Below are positions 20,801 through 29,720 of a stretch of DNA of 64,000 nt, in pieces (the first letter of the stretch is position 1; each line of letters opens with the position of its first letter). The stretch lies in contig NC_079884.1 in NCBI RefSeq assembly GCF_029227915.1, positions 12,340,001 through 12,404,000 of the forward strand, read 5' to 3'. The DNA comes from Hydractinia symbiolongicarpus (lineage: Eukaryota; Cnidaria; Hydrozoa; Anthoathecata; Hydractiniidae). The translations under genes and the position numbers were made by a program. The notes beneath the pieces are model-generated. The model was not told where the DNA came from. It did no database searches and saw only the letters and a list, made by a program, of their open reading frames with translations.

Positions 20801-23737
20801 GGGGCATAGATAATCCTAAAAAATCCAAGCGTAAGAAGCGCCGTGATTGTAACATCTGCTGAATGAATAACGAAAAGATACGTCAGTTGGACCGTCGAGG
20901 TAGTTTGGCTCCTGTATATAGCTTTTCGACGAAAAATTTAAACGCGATCTCCTATGTTTCGCAGAGCCATAAGGCAGCGATTAATAGCCTGGAATGACAG
21001 GGTCACTAATGACGAGGAATAGTCGTAATAGCAACGTGGCCAGAGATTTGCTTTTGGTTGATGATACGTGCTTCAAATCTTCATCATCAGAAGAAGCCAT
21101 TTAACTAAAACTGTTTTAAAAAACCTTCTTAGATGCTTAGTAATGAAATGGGAATCGAATGTGTGTTTTCGACATCTCGCTACAAAATGGGTGACCTGGT
21201 TTCCATTCATTGTTGTTGTTTTTAAACGACAGCGTTTTGCAGGTTTTTTTACCCAAAGATCAGGTATAACCACCAGTTTCACAGAACAATGAGAGAGCTA
21301 AGAGTAAACGAAGAGAACAACTGGAGAACCGGCAGCGAATGAAATGAGAATTCTGTGCGGAAATGCTCTGTGTCCTGAAAACTGATTTAAATGAAGAAAA
21401 AAATATAATATTTTTCCTTCTTTCCATTCATTTCAAACATTTCGAATGTGGCGAGACAGAAAGAAGTCGATTTCCTTGATACAGCGAACTGTATCGTCGT
21501 TAGACCGGGGATTCACATAAAATGATAAAATTCAATATAATAAAGAAATGCAATAACTAGCTATTGTTCTAGCTAAATGCTGATATTGGACGCACTTTAG
21601 GGGTAAAAATACCGGGACGGTTAAGGCTGTTGTTGTACTAAAATAAGGGCATCTCCCATAACTTGGCGAGCGAGAAACATGGCGGAAATATTCTTGCTAG
21701 AAACACAGATTTATTTACAGAATCGATACAGAGATAGTCTGATATTTTTGGTTGTTATATTTCTTAGGTTGTTCTAGCTTGTGCTAGCTTGTTCTCAGGT
21801 TGTTCTAGATCGTTCCAGGTTGTTCTAGCTTGTTCTAGGGTGTTACCCTTTTTAGTATGTACGGCTTTACTTAGGTATAAATATGATGCTCGCTCGAAAG
21901 TTGTGATTTTCTCAACATCATGATTTTAACATCTTCTTTTCACATTGATTTTGATGATTGACTATGAGCTCACAGTATTGATAAAATTTGTTTCAGATTT
22001 ATATCTACAAAATTGCAATTGTTGGCAAAATGTATATTAATCGACTCAGCAAAAGTGCTTTTTGAAAAAGAAAGATTTTCTGTTCACAGAGAAGTATATT
22101 GGTTTAGTCTTTTTCCATGTTGTTTTTCATAAGGCAAAAAAAATTGTGTATTTAAAAATCCAAATTGCCAATTTTAAAGCAATATATATAAGGGGTTGGA
22201 GGGGCTGTGTCACACCTCTGCCCTCCTTCCCACAAAAGAATTTGGTCCATAAGAGAAACTTGTGCAGAAAATACGTTTTACCCAATCTAGTATGCTAATG
22301 TCTCAATCTATTCCCAGCCTGCTAAAGATATTTGAATTTGGGGTTTGGTTTAGAAGTTCATTTGTGTTCATTGGTTGATTTAAATTCAGAGCTCATTCTA
22401 AAGACAATTATTGTAACCTTTCTATGAGAGAAAAGTCAATTTTGATATCTTCTAAGAAAGCTTAAATCAGGTACTATAAAATTTGCTACAAAAATGCCCC
22501 TTACATGGTCTCTTTACCTGTATTGTGTATAGAATGTTGACAGTGTATCAGTATATATCATAAGTTATTGTCTGACACGAGAACATCTTTTGCTAAATAA
22601 ACCCTCAGTGAAACAATTGCACAGTGTTTACTAAAGGACAACCTGCATATAAATTGGTGTTGTTACAACTTGATTTGTCCCAATACATTTGGTACAGGAT
22701 TATCATTTTTTTTCTTCAGAATTAATAAAAACAGTTCTTTGGAATCTTGAGCAAGTTTTATACTGTATTTTACAGAGTTCCTATATTGCTATTAACATTA
22801 TAATATAGATTTATGATTTGTTAGATATATTACCTCAGCGGTTTGAAAAAAATTATTCGGAAAGTCCCAATTTTATTTTATTATGCTTTCGCTTTCACTT
22901 TCCGCGCCATGGAATCGGCGAACGAAAACAAAAAATGCCGCCATTATTACTCGAGTTCATTTTCTTCCTGCAGAAAAAATGTCTTGTTTTCTAATTTCCT
23001 TTTTTTCTGTTTATTTTAACTATTCTAAGTCGTTAAGCTAACTACTTCTCCGAAAAACCTACACTTAAAAAAAAATACAAGACCTCTTTACAAAAGAAGT
23101 TTTCTTTAGAAAAATTAGGCAAAATCACTTCAAGTTCAACATTGTTAGTTGTAGTATAGCTAACTTGCTTGATCATTTGACTGTGCGATAAAAAATGCAA
23201 CGATTCCAAAGCATTTATAAACAAACAAGAAAAATGTCAAAACATATAATCCAAACAGAACTAAAAAATGGATAAAATAAATACCTCTAAATAAGAACCA
23301 GCTTGAAAAACATGACACATGTGAATTCTCCGTCGAGTGATGTTCAACGCGAAGGTCGTTTCAAATCCGCGAAGTTGTTCTTGAGCACACAAAGCTATCG
23401 CATAAAGTGGAGCTGTAATAAGCAATGCTCCCTGCTCGTTATCCTTTACTTTAAATATTCCACTTTTCAAATTGATGTCTACTCGGATAGGTTTTGAATG
23501 TTGCTTTTTGATTCTTTTTAAAGTTTCCATCAGAAGCGGTACGGACTGAGCCTCCGAGACATAATCGGATCCAATATAATCCACAATGAAAGACAAATCA
23601 TCGTATTCTTGGACAGTATCGTCATCACTTTTTACTAATCGATCAGTATCGCCTGATGTCTCTTGAAGTTCGTTTTCGAAGCTGTCTTGTTTATTGTTTT
23701 TCCTTTTTGATCTTCTGCACAAAAATCTTCGAATCAT
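5615..23737 (-). CDS. PTB-ankyrin-armadillo-RasGEF_N-FERM-RasGEF multidomain exchange factor (18 exons)
   Basis: Predicted guanine-nucleotide exchange factor for a Ras/Rap-type GTPase with scaffold domains. Exons (- strand): 23737-23285, 20649-20386, 20285-20158, 19105-19052, 18598-18464, 18123-17992, 17600-17474, 15753-15504, 15250-14884, 14584-14445, 13852-13767, 12939-12850, 12430-10146, 9292-8843, 8418-8357, 7385-7264, 6708-6310, 5830-5615. Every junction has AG/GT borders and compatible phase, giving 5,760 nt (about 1,919 residues). Approximate domains: PTB 45-170; ankyrin 300-430; Ser-rich 440-510; armadillo-like helices 640-760 and 915-1025; REM 1050-1200; talin-like FERM F2-F3 1235-1450; Ser/Thr-rich linker; Cdc25 domain 1654-1880. 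The start is the ATG at 23737; the upstream in-frame GTG is not used. The exon 9/10 border is the weakest point. I cannot name an orthologue. Domain identity and catalytic activity are inferred from motif resemblance. Confidence 0.88.
6310..6708 (-). CDS. RasGEF gene exon 17: Cdc25 catalytic core
   Basis: MSNWIVYSIVSERSIHRRAK, FIETAKQCLELRNYNAVMAI, VASLGSAHVRRL, PYFGIYLKDLTFISDGNPDY, GGIINLTKRRQ. This carries the conserved KFI.IA..C..L.N.N..MAI helices and the P(Y/F)LG.YL.DLTF..EGNPD motif. The ATG at its start is internal. The frame read past 6310 is intron. Confidence 0.95.
7264..7385 (-). CDS. RasGEF gene exon 16: Cdc25 domain
   Basis: LFCNITSLDVLLKISLGLIK, then KVAERFNK, equivalent to ELFQ.I.P.ELL...I.RFN in RasGEFs. 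Donor GTATTC, phase 0. Confidence 0.9.
8357..8418 (-). CDS. RasGEF gene exon 15: start of Cdc25 domain
   Basis: AFELLDHPRELARQITLIDH matches the opening of Cdc25 domains (LL..P.E.ARQLTLIEH). Phase 2 in, 1 out; donor GTGAGT. Confidence 0.92.
8843..9292 (-). CDS. RasGEF gene exon 14: Ser/Arg-rich linker
   Basis: NSSAQCAGPSEFSQSTPVKQ, a Ser/Arg-rich basic stretch with RRKSSGGDSR and RRGTSMLF, then NLNLREF just before the Cdc25 domain. The basophilic-kinase-like motifs suggest regulation by phosphorylation (inference). Confidence 0.85.
9369..9690. repeat. Tandem repeat, about 45-bp unit, 7 copies
   Basis: Unit reads approximately TTTCGCGAATTATTACC, ATATATAAATTCTTCGCAAAG. Copies alternate between two variants (TTCGCAAAGATA and TTTGCAAGACA), so the array grew by duplication of a two-unit block. 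It lies in the intron between exons 13 and 14 of the RasGEF gene and opens a spurious - strand frame with a repeating peptide. Confidence 0.95.
9988..10115 (+). repeat. Dispersed repeat family A, copy 2
   Basis: CTAGTCATTAAATGCGG, ATATCCACGGGGTCGCCCGT ... GACGGACAGACAAAATACAG. Same design as 2238-2352; sits in the intron just downstream of exon 13. Confidence 0.6.
10146..12430 (-). CDS. RasGEF gene exon 13: armadillo, RasGEF_N (REM) and FERM F2-F3
   Basis: A 2,285-nt exon. After a Ser/Arg-rich linker come armadillo-like helices (ILQLLLDCLDDSDEEIVLQS, TATIANIAMN, ...RVQYQTARGLVYLG; about 11908-11582). Next a REM/RasGEF_N module (IRGTTVENLVLTLTKD, EEQIINFILTTFQTFIHP, LMRIWITWLEKYPEDF; about 11509-11057). 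Then F2-like helices (LYEQCSKAITDGRLPCSEDY) and an F3 PTB-like fold resembling talin (GYGCKFYKVRQ, WRHLGVSLKRVVVLDERSK, FNFKDLNRWEPLDEMLTLKL; about 10954-10313). The last codons are followed in frame by TAG, but the AG|GTAGGT donor and phase match to exon 14 show that the frame is spliced onward. It starts at a CTAG acceptor, not at the TTG at 12421. Confidence 0.92.
12850..12939 (-). CDS. RasGEF gene exon 12: armadillo-like
   Basis: VGGPAGRQKCITTGLLKTVI, DLLDATEPVQ; 30 whole codons, donor GTAGGT. Confidence 0.82.
12972..13183. repeat. 10-bp tandem repeat (ACAAGTTACA)n
   Basis: About 21 copies of a 10-bp unit with A/G variants (ACGACAAGTT), inside the intron between exons 11 and 12. A 10-bp unit opens frames on +, giving spurious repetitive ORFs. 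Confidence 0.96.
13767..13852 (-). CDS. RasGEF gene exon 11: armadillo-like
   Basis: QLVSLAHSMNSTNTNLQQIS, KLLHNLFS; consensus donor GTAAGT. Phase joins exons 10 and 12. Confidence 0.8.
14445..14584 (-). CDS. RasGEF gene exon 10: armadillo-like
   Basis: VTTPASYAKLFKKDPATDAL, HLLATLSQNVECQSTLLANL, CLPKPS. Helical, armadillo/HEAT-like. Donor GTATGT at 14444. The acceptor at 14585-14586 is inferred from frame. Confidence 0.7.
14884..15250 (-). CDS. RasGEF gene exon 9 (3' border uncertain)
   Basis: Starts GDYAKNTSPQKYYKPFEKRQ and runs through an acidic/Ser-rich linker to HMREIIDQK. A consensus donor (AAA|GTAAGT) at 14945 would end the exon at 14946, but it is out of phase with the next exon and leads to an early stop. 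A weaker donor (AG|GTAATT) at 14883 keeps frame and adds about 21 mostly hydrophobic residues. Either a regulated alternative site or a missed small exon. Confidence 0.6.
15504..15753 (-). CDS. RasGEF gene exon 8: Ser/Arg-rich linker
   Basis: ELREMQNRLIQSATEAFGAL followed by a Ser/Thr/Arg-rich stretch with many potential phosphosites (SRSNSGCSSNSGS). Low-complexity linker after the ankyrin repeats. Confidence 0.8.
15754..17473 (-). other. RasGEF intron 7
   Basis: 1.7-kb intron. It contains a tRNA-derived SINE on + (16243-16556). No exon-like frame recognised. Confidence 0.7.
16243..16556 (+). mobile_element. tRNA-derived SINE, copy 1 (full)
   Basis: The head has an A-box-like TAGCCTTGTGGTAGAGCG (16248-16265) and a B-box-like GGTTCAAACAC (16292-16302). 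The body includes TATCCTTTCTGCTTAGCGCT, and the tail runs GGAACTGAAGAGGCTATCC then an AATAATAA-type 3' end. Three other copies are at 42486-42800, 43578-43845 and 57398-57616 (all -). The lack of a proper tRNA fold plus the shared long body argue for a SINE rather than a tRNA gene. Confidence 0.85.
17474..17600 (-). CDS. RasGEF gene exon 7: ankyrin repeat
   Basis: RTPLHLCAGCLHNLEVSYVL, VEHGARIEDNDIEGVRPVDL, then HW. A further ankyrin repeat. Ends phase 0 at GTAAGA. Confidence 0.88.
17992..18123 (-). CDS. RasGEF gene exon 6: ankyrin repeat
   Basis: DADVNIEGQKDQTPLHYAAA, QGNRAMTKLLLAYGANVRAK. Textbook ankyrin consensus (TPLHYAAxxG, LLLxxGAxV). Donor GTAAGC. Confidence 0.9.
18464..18598 (-). 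CDS. RasGEF gene exon 5: ankyrin repeat
   Basis: Encodes NDLKGIQKCFEDG, then AIDDKHLSLLHYAVFKNKVD and VTEFLLE, an ankyrin helix-turn-helix (LLHYAV...). Phase matches both neighbours. Confidence 0.85.
18599..20157 (-). other. RasGEF introns 3-4 region
   Basis: Apart from the 54-nt exon at 19052-19105, AT-rich intron with no recognised feature. The + frame at 19339-19596 shows no family resemblance. Confidence 0.6.
19052..19105 (-). CDS. RasGEF gene exon 4
   Basis: 54-nt exon, phase 2 in and 2 out. Encodes CGFGTNDLFARAILSMER, leading into the first ankyrin repeat. Confidence 0.75.
20158..20285 (-). CDS. RasGEF gene exon 3: acidic linker
   Basis: VVPVMVHTSNLSTDSASERF followed by acidic residues to AEEVDDKG. 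Ends in phase 2 at donor GTAAAA. Confidence 0.75.
20386..20649 (-). CDS. RasGEF gene exon 2: PTB C-terminal helix and linker
   Basis: Starts AASIVRSIALSFRSVA, the typical PTB C-terminal helix, then a charged linker ending ENEEAPVQ. 88 whole codons between TAG acceptor and GTTGGT donor. Confidence 0.85.
20650..23284 (-). other. RasGEF intron 1
   Basis: 2.6-kb intron. Contains a patch of degenerate GTTCTAG/GTTGTTCTAGCTT repeats at 21765-21845. No convincing exon. Confidence 0.65.
21765..21845. repeat. Short degenerate repeat, GTTGTTCTAG
   Basis: Six or so imperfect copies of a GTTCTAGCTT / GTTCTAGGTT motif in RasGEF intron 1. Confidence 0.7.
23285..23737 (-). CDS. RasGEF gene exon 1: N terminus and PTB domain
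   Basis: Starts MIRRFLCRRSKRKNN (basic), then an acidic stretch, then the PTB fold: FIVDYIGSDYVSEAQSV, ...GIFKVKDNEQGALLITAPLY, ALCAQEQLRGFETTFALNI, RRRIHMCHVFQAGSYLE. The IGS strand and CHVF strand are PTB hallmarks. Donor GTATTT after GAG, phase 0. Confidence 0.85.
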
Positions 23738-26640
23738 GGTCAATATTATGGATTTAGACCAACGCAGCCGTATATGCACTTAAGCCAGATAACAATAAAG
23801 AGCGGCTCGTTATGATAAAGATATGCAAGATATAAAAATACTATAAGTGTTAAAAAGTATTTTCCTGCACTTGAAATCCATCTTTGAAACGTTAACCAAA
23901 CCAACTCAACGCGAACAGGAACTATACTGGATTCATACCAGCACTATATTTTCTAATTATAACATTTTTTCGATTTAATGTCTAGCCACAAATATAAATT
24001 TTACTGCTTCATTTTTTAACAGTGTTTCTTACATTAACTACATTGTTTTTGATTTTTTAATTACGCCGGCTACTCTTCAGAATCGAAATAACAAAAAGAT
24101 ACGAATCTAGCATTAAGTCTGGTTTCCGTGAACGCTGTTTCATCTATAGGACCTTTTTAATTTTACATCCACTTTTGTTAACACTGTAAAGTAATGTTGA
24201 TAAAATAAAATAAAAATCCAAAATTATTTATTCTCATCTAAATTTATCTCCAATTTATTTTTGTCTGAATTTTTTTAAAAATTTATTTATGGTAAGATAA
24301 CTTGCGTATAGAAACCATGTCAACAAAAGGTCGTAATGAGGCATGAATTTTCCTATAGCGATTAACTTTCTGTGACGTTGTGTGGAACACCATGGTATGA
24401 TTTCACGCGCATAAAGACTAACAAATCACCTATGCACAACTCTGGCAGGTATGCAAGCAAGGCCAGTAGATATTTGGAAATTTTGGCGCTTTTCTTGTAA
24501 AAAAATAATGTACTAATTTTCCCAAAACTTCCGGAATCGTTTTAAAATGTCGTTATCTATTTTTCGCAGTTATTCTGTCAAAGTTGTTTGCCACAATATA
24601 TGCGCCATTTTGTAATTTGTATTTGTGGCAGGAAACCGGAAGTACTACACGGTTGGCGGGACGTTCTATGCACCAGCCAACAAGCTAACTTCAGCCGACC
24701 AAACAATAAAAAAAACTAATTTTATTTTCTAGACAGACTTCTTTGCTAAAGAAGTGAAAAAAGCACTTTTTCAAAATTAGGGCAAGTGATGTACTAACCT
24801 CGTTTCCAGACCTTTTTTTCTTTCTGAATAAAATTAACCATCTCCTGTCCGTCCATTATAATGTTTCGATTTTGCGTTGAAAACAAAGGGACGCGCACAT
24901 TCCTGTATATAGGCAGAGAGTGTAAAGGAGACCACAATTCAAAAAAATAAGTGTGCTACAATTCTCCAAGGCCCTTTTAATGGAATAAAAACTTGAATCC
25001 ATAAATATACCTTAAAAAAGTAAAAATATCGTAAAAATTTCTTTGATATAATTTAGTCTTTTTGCCGACTAAATTTCCGGATCGATAATGAACACGAAAG
25101 TTTAGTTTAACAGATACTGAATTAAATAATGTTGGTCCACAAAAAAACAGCATAAGTTTGGTCACTTTTTGCAGACTTTTTATTTCGATAAGATGTAATA
25201 AAGGTAAATACAAGACGTGTGTGAGAAGTGCGAGAGAATGCCAAGAGCTAGCCAGGATCAACTTAACCCTTATATCAGAGGAACTACAGAGACTCCAAGA
25301 TCGGTAGGTCAAAGAAAGCCAGCCAGGCCTGTGACAATTCTTCTTACACCGGGAGCAATATATGTATTTTGAATCAGGAAATCACAAAAAGTTGATGGTA
25401 GGACAGGCTGGTCAAAGCTGTATGAAGCTGTGTTGGGAATAGCCCACACAATAAAATATAGCTCAGGTAACAATATCTTTTTGTTAAAATAAAATTACAT
25501 CTCTCTCTTCTTCTACGTCCCTTTGCTTCCACTCTTGCGTGACAACTCCACTTTGCGCATGCTCACCGATATTTACTACTCAGGTTCAAAGTTCAACAGC
25601 TGTAAGATAATGACCCACACGACAGCCCAAGGAACGCCCTGGCAAGGCCAACACTTTATCTTATGATTAAGGAAGAACTATACTAAGGATGCACAATGTC
25701 TATATAAAGAGTCTTGGAAAGACGTGAAATTTACAACCAGAAGGTATATGCAAAAAGATGAACCTACTGGTAATTACGGATAGTAAAACATGCACTACAC
25801 CAGCATCAAGAGTATACCCATATTGCTGAGCAGGGGGAATCGAGCAAAACCTCATGAGCAATATTTTTGATGCCTTTGTCACTCCCAAGTCAATGTTAAG
25901 AGACGATCGCAGACAGTCAGATTTACAAATTCAAAGGATAGCAAAAAATGGTTGAAATATCCCGGTGGGAAAATTCAATTCGGAATATGGTTTGTCGTTT
26001 GTGCAGAGCCTGCGCATACCTGTGAAGGAAGACAAAGAAATGGATCAGATCTGTCTGCAAGGAAAAGGTGATTACGCATGTTCCATAAGAATGGTGTACC
26101 TATACGACTTCGCCTATTGTGATGTGTCGGAAAGATTGATGGCTAACTATCGGAATCGGAAAGACCGATTTGTGGACAACTTTGGGATAAGGTGAAGAAA
26201 ATGTACGCTTTGTGTCTCAGCAGCCAATCACGAAGCTAAATACAAAAATACAAGAGCGAGTACAACGAGGCGACGGAATGTCGGATGAAGCTATTGAGCA
26301 CGAATCAGCTGGACAGGTCCAAGATGCACACAAACACCTGCAAAAGTATAGTTCTACAGCAAGGTCAAGATGGGAGACATGTCACCTAATGACTGCGAGC
26401 ATGCTAACAGGTACAAAACAGGCTAGACGAAAATAAACTGAGCTGCTATCAGGCAGATTTGTCTGAGAATTTTCGAAATTTCTGTTTAGACAACTATAGG
26501 CCAAATCCGGCGCTTTTCTTTACTATTCCGGGACTAGCATGGAAGGTAGCGCTAAAATATACGGGAATAAAGTTAGCACTTCTAACAAATCCTTAAATAC
26601 TTCTCATGTAAGGGTATTCGTGGAAGTATAACATAGGTGG
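23738..26640. other. Upstream region of the RasGEF gene, no recognised gene
   Basis: Probably contains the promoter and 5' UTR of the - strand RasGEF gene; I cannot place a start site. Between 25.3 and 26.5 kb several short frames (for example 25965-26195 and 26212-26436 on +) have less biased composition than the surroundings but match no family I know. They may be an eroded element. Confidence 0.4.
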
Positions 26641-26889
26641 TACATCGCTATGCCACGGCCGACAACATTTACATGGGAAAGCAGTATAACCCACACGAGG
26701 AATTTTTGTACCTTTATTGATGCCAACAACCTTTGTGGCAGGGCATGGCTCAAGATCTACCAACGCATGGCTTTTAGTGGATATCTAAAAGCCAAAGCAA
26801 ATTGCAAAGCTAGTCAAACAGACAAACCCGCAAAAGAATTTACATGCAATGCTGCTAACGACACTCCATCCATGCAGCGAAAAAAGATA

Positions 26890-28045
26890 ATTTACAAAAG
26901 AAGTTTTTCTGAACCAGCAGTCCAGAAATTTAAACTTGTAAAACTAACAGACTGGTTTAAGGCAAATAAATCTCTAAATGTTAAAAAGACCAAATACACA
27001 TTATTCCACCGAGCGCATAAAAGAAAGAGACTACCAACAATATTACCGGAATTAAAAATCGGAGATTTCACAATCTCACGTGAAACAGAAACGAAGTTCC
27101 TGGGAGTTTTACTAGATGAGAGTCTTACCTGGCGAAAACACATTGAAACTGTAAGTATAAAACTTTCAAAATCTATTGGTGTTCTTTATAAAGCTCGACA
27201 CCTCCTAAATAAACATTGTCTAATAAATTTATATTTTTTATTCGTACATAGTCATATAAATTACGCAAATATAGTTTGGGGCAGCACTAATAAATCCAAA
27301 CTTGAATCGATATATAAACGTCAAAAACACGCTGTAAGGACTATTCTTTTCCAAGACAAATTTACGCATAGCAAACCACGACTGTAGTCTATAAACGCTT
27401 TAAATATTTTCCAGATAAATATTTTTCAGAACGTATGCTTTATGTATAAAATGAAAAACAAATCTATACCCCCCATAATTTCTAACATGTTTCAAGTAAG
27501 AGAAAGTAAATATTCAACCAGGTCATCTGGTCAGTACTGTCCACCATACAGAAAAACCAAGGCCAGTCAGTTTTCAACTTCATATCGTGGTCCATATATC
27601 TGGAATAGCATACACAAAATTGATAGATTTGTACTTGAAAATGAGCGATCCTTTAAATGTTTTTAAAACAAAGTAAAAACATTTATATTACACAGATTGA
27701 ACAATGAAGTCTTATACTTTTAGATCTTTATTTATCTTTTGCAGGCATTTGTTATTTAGCATATTTTACGTAGGTTATTTTAATTCTCTTTTTCATGCAT
27801 ATTTTTATATACAAGCGTCTTTATAGCAAGAGCATGATATGTTATTTCAACAGGTTCTCAATGGTAAGACTAGTTATTTGTCTTCTGTGAGTTTCCTGGT
27901 TTACAAAGGTGTTTAGTTAGATAGCATTATTACATATTCTTAATCTTGTAACAATTAAATTTATTGAATTTAATACTGTACTAACACTTTACTATTGTAT
28001 ATACCTTTGTTTACGAAAAATCTATCTACATCTATATCTATAATA
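26890..28045 (+). mobile_element. 5'-truncated non-LTR retrotransposon
   Basis: The frame 26890-27723 encodes the C-terminal end of a non-LTR reverse-transcriptase polyprotein: TDWFKANKSLNVKKTKYTLF, then FLGVLLDESLTWRKHI, HSHINYANIVWG, and beyond a stop at 27385 in the same frame FQNVCFMYKMKNKSIPPIIS, SSYRGPYIWN-type end, and KVKTFILHRLN. At least two in-frame stops (27385 TAG, 27664 TAA) make it a pseudogene. The 3' end is a degenerate TCTATCTACATCTATATC tail near 28018-28045. EN and RT catalytic domains are absent. Resembles the CR1/L2/Jockey-like group; the clade is not assigned. Confidence 0.85.
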
Positions 28046-28073
28046 AGCGAAAGTACGTAGTGTATAAACACTT

Positions 28074-28233
28074 CACTCGTCCCCAGGGTTTGTTGCCTAT
28101 GTCAAAGCCGCTAATCGATAAAGTCAAAGGCAAAAGCCCCTGGGACGAGAGTAATAAGGGACAGCGAGAAATTCGTCTATTTCGTCTCGCTGTCCTGTTA
28201 TAAAAAAGAGACAAAGAGCCCTGGGATCGAGGT
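28074..28233. mobile_element. Two adjoining foldback elements (CCCAGGG family)
   Basis: First: 28076-28150, CTCGTCCCCAGGGTTTGTTG ... AAAAGCCCCTGGGACGAG with GTCAAAGCCGCTA inside. Second: 28151-28233, containing a 37-bp hairpin (GGACAGCGAGAAATTCG ... CTCGCTGTCC) and ending AGAGCCCTGGGATCGAGG. They lie directly after the non-LTR 3' tail. Confidence 0.8.
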
Positions 28234-29403
28234 TAAATATAGGAGAATTAAAATAAACAAGCGAAACTTCAATGGACTGGATTTATTACTTAACTCATGT
28301 TTGAAATCCGCCATTTTTTAGCCAATAAGAATCTTTTTTAAATTGCGAATTTCACAAAACTAATTAAATAAGAAAATTAATTCCCTTAAGGTATAACAGG
28401 TACAGAAAAATCCAGAACGTTTGCCAGGGGCCTAACGGGTAAAAAAAAAAGATAGAGTAGTCTTTTAACGGGTTCTTGCGAGAATAACGGGTAAGCTAGA
28501 AAAGCCAGAAAAAAATTTTAACGGCTTGTCACGAGTATAACGGGTAAAACAAAAAAACGGCACAACATATTACCAGCTTATCAGCAGTATAATGGGTAAA
28601 GAAAGAAAACATTTGATAACTTAATTAATTAACAAAACTATATCAAAATTAATTTCGATAATAACAAATTTCACTATGGAGTAGTAAAAAAACAAGAGGC
28701 TAGCCCTGAAATTTCTTTACATAAAAAAACCAGAATAGAAATATAAATCAAAATTATAAAAATTATCAGCTTTTAGTTAAACATTTAGATGTTTAATATA
28801 TTTCCCGCGAAATGAAAAATATTGACCAATAAAATTGTTAAAAAATACGCTTTTTCATTGGGTAACAAACAATGGTTCTCCTTTGATTCTTGTAGCAATG
28901 TGTTACGACTTAATTTCATTTCCAATTTTAAACGAAAAACAAAACAAAAAAACTTCCACTTGTTTCTCAAATGTGCGCCAGTCAATAATAAATAGTTCAA
29001 TCTTCAGGGCGAAACTACATAATCTTACTACATAATCTTAACTTTCTATCACTTGTCTGACTGCTTTTTCATAGAAAAAGGGTAAAAAATAGTTCACAGA
29101 TTTCTTCATAAAAAGAAGGCTATTACCTTAAAGAATTAACTTACAAACGCGCTTAATATACTGGTGCAAAATAAACGCGGGTTAGATATATACCCTCGAA
29201 ATATTCTTTTTTTTTTAATTTAATAGATTCGCAGTTATATTTACTTCCGTAAAATTGAATAATGTTTTCCCAGCATTCTTCCGAATGCTGAATTCATTCT
29301 AAATTTCCCCCTTTAAAGTCAGTTGTAACTGTCTCCAAACAGATGTTTTTGATTTGACGCGCAGTTACGCCGTCAATATTTGTCGACGTTGTCTTGGTAA
29401 CAA
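28234..29403. other. Intergenic, AT-rich
   Basis: Includes a degenerate repeated motif (AACGGGTAA) between 28430 and 28600. No gene recognised. Confidence 0.6.
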
Positions 29404-29720
29404 TTACAGAGCGTCTTCACATTCGACGGGTTCCTTCTGGTGCGCGTCGTGTTGCAGGCCTTGTTTGTTTTGATCTAGCGACGCAGAGAAAATATTTCGT
29501 GGGTAGAAATATAACTCCATTCTCATCGTATTTCGACCTGCATCCGACATTTGCTTAGCAACCTCTCCTTCCGGCGTCTTATCTTCCTTTTCCGCAATTT
29601 TGTTGTTGACCTCAAGCAACATTTGACTGAGTGACCACGTCATAGCACGCTTTTGAAACACATCACATAGACATTGAATAAACCAAGAGCCAGTTTTTGG
29701 ATTTCTCCATGATATTGTAC
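29404..29720 (-). CDS. Caspase exon 4 (p10 small subunit)
   Basis: TISWRNPKTGSWFIQCLCDV, then QMLLEVNNKIAEKE, MRMELYFYPRN and a hydrophilic tail of about 25 residues; TAA at 29406-29404. A TTTAG acceptor joins in phase to exon 3 across a 3.5-kb intron. Confidence 0.95.

Noticed and set aside
21068-21292. Overlapping 70-codon ORFs on both strands
   Set aside because: Mutually antisense short frames without family resemblance inside RasGEF intron 1.
23777-23779. GTG as the start of the PTB exon frame
   Set aside because: Nuclear genes normally use ATG; the first in-frame ATG is at 23737 and leaves the domain complete.
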